Shown here one piece after another: positions 59,568 through 64,000 of a stretch of DNA of 64,000 bases. Every line of letters starts with the position of its first letter. The first letter of the stretch is position 1. Source of the stretch: Mytilus californianus (Eukaryota > Mollusca > Bivalvia > Mytilida > Mytilidae); assembly GCF_021869535.1 (NCBI RefSeq), contig NW_026262690.1, forward strand, positions 89,077,995-89,141,994, written 5' to 3'. Position numbers and translations under genes: made by a program. The notes under the pieces are model-generated. The model saw only the letters and a program-made list of their open reading frames with translations. It searched no databases and had not been told where the DNA came from.

Positions 59568-59770
59568 AAAACAATAACAAAAATACTGAACTCCCAAGGA
59601 AATATCAAAGCGGAAAGACTTATCAAATTGCAAAATCAAAAGCTCAAACATCTATCATATTCCTGACTTGGTACAAGCATTACCTTATGTAGAAAATGGT
59701 AGATTAAACCTTGTTTTATAGCTAGCAAAACCTCTCACTTGTATGGCAATTCAATTATATAGACAATGTG
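59568..59770 (-). mobile_element. 5'-truncated retroelement tail, reversed
   Basis: The complement of the common tail: AAAATCAAAAGCTCAAAC, CATATTCCTGACTTGGTACA, GTAGAAAATGGTAGATTAAA, TTATAGCTAGCAAAACCTCT, CACTTGTATGGCAATTCAAT. Same 3' end as the four plus-strand copies. Confidence 0.85.
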
Positions 59771-60059
59771 AAAAAATATTGGGAAAGTGAAATGGGCAGT
59801 GGTCAATATATATCCGTTCAGAATGCGAAAGACAATTAAGAGATACCTAATATATAAATCTTGAAAATCTGCATCAAAGTATTTAAGGTAAAACATGTGA
59901 CCATATTGAAGGATGCACCTAAGATGTTGACAAATGTGACTTATCAACATATCGAAACTATCTGGATATTTGCAAATATTCTTTGAACCATACTAGTACA
60001 GCTTGATGAGTTTATATATAAAGATAAATAAACTCTATTTAGTGATCAAACCTTCAATT

Positions 60060-61490
60060 TAATTATCATACAAAATAACGTTTTGGATCAACAAGGGGAT
60101 TTTTTAAATGCATGTGTAATTTTTTTCCTAATCTAATCGTCTATCATAGTGTATTAATTTTTTACATATTGCACCCGTGTGACCAAACAAGTAGATCAAT
60201 AAATATTCATCTATTTTATATCTAAGTTTGATTGAACATAACAATCAAATTTTGTCCTTATTTATATACCTTCATTTTCCAATATTTCTGCTTGCTTATC
60301 ATTCCGGTCAACCCCTGAATAGCAGAACCTACCTATAAATAACTTTTGACATTTTCTCCCCACCTTGGATGGTCAAATGTAAGATCTGTGATGGTTTTAT
60401 TCAGGGCTTCAATTTATAGATCAATTTAATAATTGCATAATCAAATATTTTTTAGCCTATGACATCATTACGTCCTCGTGGTCTTTCAATATTTCTACAT
60501 CAATGTTCAATAGCGCTTATCAAGCCAAACATATATAAAAGTAAATACAAGGAGGAAAACAGTAATAACAATAACCAACCATCTATAAAATCTCAATGAA
60601 ATTTAAGAAATAATATGTATTCCCGAATGTATGTTCAATTTTCAAGGTCTTGTATATAGAAACATTAAATTCATACAATATTGCAAAATGCACATACAGG
60701 ATATAGATGTGAAAATCGTGCAATTTTTTTTAAGCTAGCGTAATATCAGTTCTTTTCTTTTAAATCGCGAGGGTTGACCTGGATATACAATTATGATAAT
60801 CACTTAGTCTTCCTCCCACAGAGCGTGAAACTATTGCCAGAGTGGGATGTATAAGTACGTAGCCACGTCCGCTCAGAATGAACACATCAGGCTAAACCGA
60901 TGCCCCCTGTAAAGACAGTGCCTAGCGACGTCTCAAATCACTCTCTGAAACCTTACAAAAACTCTCTTTGTAGGTGGCCTGTACCAAGGCTAAAGTTTTC
61001 TGTCCCTCTCCAATTCGCAATGTATCCATAATTTCCGCTCTTTATTCCGGTCAATCCACCACAGGACCTACCTATTTAATTTAACGATTTCGTCCTGAAC
61101 ATAAACAAAAATATATTGGCCACTGGACGTAAAGTAAACAACAGTCAATCAATTATTATTTTTTAATAAAACAGTTGAACATATTATCACTCTGTATTTT
61201 TCTCATTATTATTATCACCCAATACAATATGGTGTAGCGGTTTACAACATTTTTTTGCATGCATTTTTTATCCGGATACAAGATATAAACAGCAAATGTA
61301 GGGTATACTTCGATAAGACAGCAATCCAACAATACCAAGCTTTGATTATAATTTTCTTTTTATCAAAGATATGGATGCTGTTTTCAGATGTACTTGTAGA
61401 GTGCACCAGATTTTTAAATACACATTTCCTGTTGAAATGTAAAAGTACTTGCATATAAACAGGGATATTGTTCTCGGCATTTCAGGAATT
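60060..61490. repeat. Segmental repeat, copy S3, with reversed family B
   Basis: Counterpart of 53000-54950. It shares CCTAATCTAATCGTCTATC, CAAGTAGATCAATAAAT, GGATGGTCAAATGTAAGATC, TGTGATGGTTTTATTCAGG, GTCCTCGTGGTCTTTCAA, AGAAATAATATGTATTCC, GGTCTTGTATATAGAAAC and GCAAATGTAGGGTATACTTC, ending near ATATAAACAGGG. Between 60770 and 61145 lies a near-complete reversed family B copy (CCAGAGTGGGATGTATAAG, GCCACGTCCGCTCAGAATG, TTTGTAGGTGGCCTGTA, GTCCTGAACATAAAC, GGCCACTGGACG). Confidence 0.75.
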
Positions 61491-63395
61491 ACAAGTCAAA
61501 TACTGCTGATCGAGATCCAATACGACTGTACGACATGGATCTATACAGACCACATCAGATGAGTAGAAGTATGCCATATATTTCAGACGAGTAGGCCAAC
61601 GCGGCAATTGAGGTGAAGGAGATTGAAACAACACGCTGTATTGTATAGAAAACAAATCGATGTGTAAATGGTAGGATATTTTGAATGTTAGTAGTGAAAG
61701 AGTGCTTAATATAATTTGTAATAAGGAGATTGTTTTGTGATTGGCTATGAGACAGAGCTATGCTGTTGTAAATTGAAGGGACCCCCGTTTGCGGTTTATC
61801 AGTTTGATTATACGTCAGATCGTGGACTGAACTAAAATTAGAAGAAGAATGATACAAGATATGTTGTCCAGTAGACTAGAAATTATCTGCATAAAGGTTA
61901 GGACATTTTTTAAATGGGAGTTCAGTACTGTAAAGGAGACAAGTTTGTCAATTTTCTCCTTACATGAGTTTCCTTTACATATCGCAGCCATAGTCGATTT
62001 TGACCCCTCAAAATTTTATAAATAACAATACTTTTGTGCTCCAATCCATTAATGATCACCGACTCATGATATTCTTTTGAATGTTGTTGACAATGAAATA
62101 AACTTACTGATAATTTTAGTAGTAAGGCCGTACACTCATATTGTTGGTTCTTCCTTACCCTGCCGTGTCTGTGTTTACCCTCCAATACTAGTTTTTTTTA
62201 TCAGATGATCATTTGATTGAGGTAACAACTATACTGAAGCATAACTGACAATTTCCTTTCTAAAGACAAAAATAAATATGACGGAAATTGTCCTTGTACA
62301 AATAGTGTTGTTATGTTTCAAACAGGAAGTGGCTGAATGCCGGATGTATTGATCACTCGTTACATCTGAACATAATCAAGCTTCAGACAAAAAATATGAA
62401 TACCCGTCAGGAAGAACGTAGAGAAATTTACAAAATTTTCCTTGTACAATCAGTGCTGCAAAATTTAAAACTTTCTGTAAGCAAGAAGGATGTAAAAATG
62501 CTTACTAGCTACAACTCAACATTATCAAGCTGCCGACCATATATTAAATCATTTCCTTGCATAGAAGCCAAGAAATTTTTACGAAGGTCTTCTACAGGTC
62601 TTTCGAACAGACGGAGTCGAGTGATTATTACGCCCTGTAAATTTGTTTTTGCGTTCGGGCAAACCATTCAATTTTCAATGGCCTTTGGGAAAAAATATGG
62701 ATCATGCTAATTAATGTTGAGTTTACTGTATATATTTCTATTGACTGCTGAGAGTGAAGCCGAGGAAAGGCATATTTGACAGACCTATTACAGCAACTAC
62801 CAGTAATTTTACCTTTCGTAAACGGTTTTCTAAGAGTGATAAAGCCGGATGCTAACATTGTGTGCCATTGATGTCAAACATACAGAATATAATGGTAAAT
62901 AGAGGCTTTTCGATAATACCTGTTATAGTCTATTGTATGCAATACAATTTCAATGAAGCATAGTCTGGTAAAGATAAATGTGATGCAAAAACAGCTCACT
63001 GCAAGATGCATATATTGAGGTTTGTTTATAATTAGAATATTTAGTTGCAGTATCTTCTGTTATACTTGAAATTCAGGACGTTTAGTTGGGTTTTTTAAAA
63101 TTTAAATTGTACATATGGATTCACGTTCTGCGGTTGTATTAGTATCGCAAAAACACCTTACATGTTAAAATTGATTCCTTTTTTTATTTGCAGCTTTTCC
63201 TGAAATCACAATAATAATTTTAGCATTTTGGACTGTCCTGTAAAAATTACAATAATGAATGCACTTTTTGCCCCTTTTCCATATCTATAAAATTAATTAA
63301 AAGAAAAGCAAAAAATACCAAATTGACATACATTCAAACAATTAAAAACAACTAAAGACTGAGCAAGACAAACCGCACCAAAAACCCGAAAATGA
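61491..63395. other. No recognised gene
   Basis: Frames of 76-104 codons (61555-61857 minus, 61922-62185 minus, 62396-62710 plus, 62628-62858 minus) overlap or face one another, with no motif, splice context or polyadenylation support. The 104-codon plus-strand frame is rich in basic and serine residues; I do not recognise it. CCTTGTACAA occurs twice (about 62292 and 62440). Confidence 0.35.
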
Positions 63396-63397
63396 AT

Positions 63398-63470
63398 TCA
63401 GGTGCTCTGGAAGGATACGCAAATCCTGCTCCATATGTGGAATTCGTCGTGTTGCTTAGATAACCCAGAA
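63398..63470 (+). repeat. Short dispersed repeat fragment
   Basis: GGTGCTCTGGAAGGATACGC, AAATCCTGCTCCATATGTGG and AATTCGTCGTGTTGCTTAGA correspond, from memory, to a sequence found many times in mussel DNA. It is present only once in this window, so support here is recollection only. Confidence 0.4.
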
Positions 63471-64000
63471 TACTCTAATCCTAAAATAAATAGGTATGAT
63501 CATTTCACGTAAATGTTTTATAAAATTGTTATAGTATAGTGTCTTTTTATTGCAGATAACCAGTGCACAGATCTGAAGCTCCTTTACATAGCAGTTTTAC
63601 TCAAAATGTGTTTCTACATTACCAGGGAAATCAGCTAATCAACTATTTACTCTTAAAGGTAATATCTGTCACCTATATTTGAACTGTTTTGCAAGGAGAA
63701 TACAATGGTTTTAATAATAAATTCTAAATTGACTCAATTATTCATTCATTTAAATCAATTAACTGTTCATGTATGTGTATTTTTTTAAATGCTATTGAGA
63801 AAAAACGTTTTAAAGAGAAAATTTCATTCCATTGAAGAGAGGTAAAGGAGAAGGTATGTTAAGGCCAATGACTTGGTACTTTGAATAAAAAATCTATTTT
63901 TAAAAATCAACATCACAATATACTTCAGGCTTTAATAAGACATTAGTCTGGCAGTAATCAGTATGTCTATTTTTCAATTTTATGTTGCGTATTAAAGTTA
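63471..64000. other. No recognisable feature
   Basis: AT-rich sequence to the end of the window. Confidence 0.4.

Overview
The window looks like nuclear DNA of a bivalve mollusc, most likely a mussel (Mytilus or a close relative). It is AT-rich and intron-like, with no compact gene spacing and no operons. Several dispersed sequences recur inside it that I recognise from memory as very common in mussel DNA; I could not search a database. No rRNA, tRNA or CRISPR array was seen, and no host gene with a convincing multi-exon structure. What can be read is almost entirely mobile-element material at different stages of decay.

Layout. 0-6 kb: quiet sequence with two old repeat copies, then an 18-unit 37-bp minisatellite at 4.2-4.9 kb. 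6-12 kb: a 600-bp terminal-inverted-repeat element with TA duplications, then three unrelated tandem duplications (about 310, 245 and 150 bp) and TA microsatellites. 12-31 kb: mostly featureless AT-rich sequence with one 1.1-kb dispersed repeat (17.9-19.0 kb), a tiny hAT-like foldback (23.2 kb) and a TGTACAA-rich block (29.7-30.2 kb). 31-38.3 kb: dense nested repeats, including a hAT-like MITE and a rearranged reverse-transcriptase pseudogene whose 3' end recurs four more times in the window. 38.3-43 kb is the most gene-like part. It holds a C2H2 zinc-finger reading frame broken by one TAG, then on the minus strand an integrase gene with a TATA box, a short first exon, a 783-bp intron, an intact D,D-35-E catalytic core, a GPY-type tail and a polyadenylation signal. 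That gene is interrupted by several frameshifts and is surrounded by repeats of an AAAGTTCC motif. 43.7-46.8 kb: a second reverse-transcriptase pseudogene that has lost its catalytic YxDD, a truncated copy of the first element, and a LINE 3' end with another terminal-inverted-repeat element inserted in it. 47-64 kb: diverged segmental copies of one another (49.7-52.5, 53.0-55.0 and 60.0-61.5 kb), a fragment of a hAT-type zinc finger, and a few unassigned reading frames.

How the parts relate. Nothing forms a pathway. The integrase locus and the zinc-finger locus are the best candidates for genes that were recently functional. The rest records successive insertions: elements within elements at 32.9, 37.4 and 46.1 kb, and 5'-truncated copies sharing one 3' end, as expected from target-primed reverse transcription. 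Statements about family identity come from visible motifs and memory of those families.
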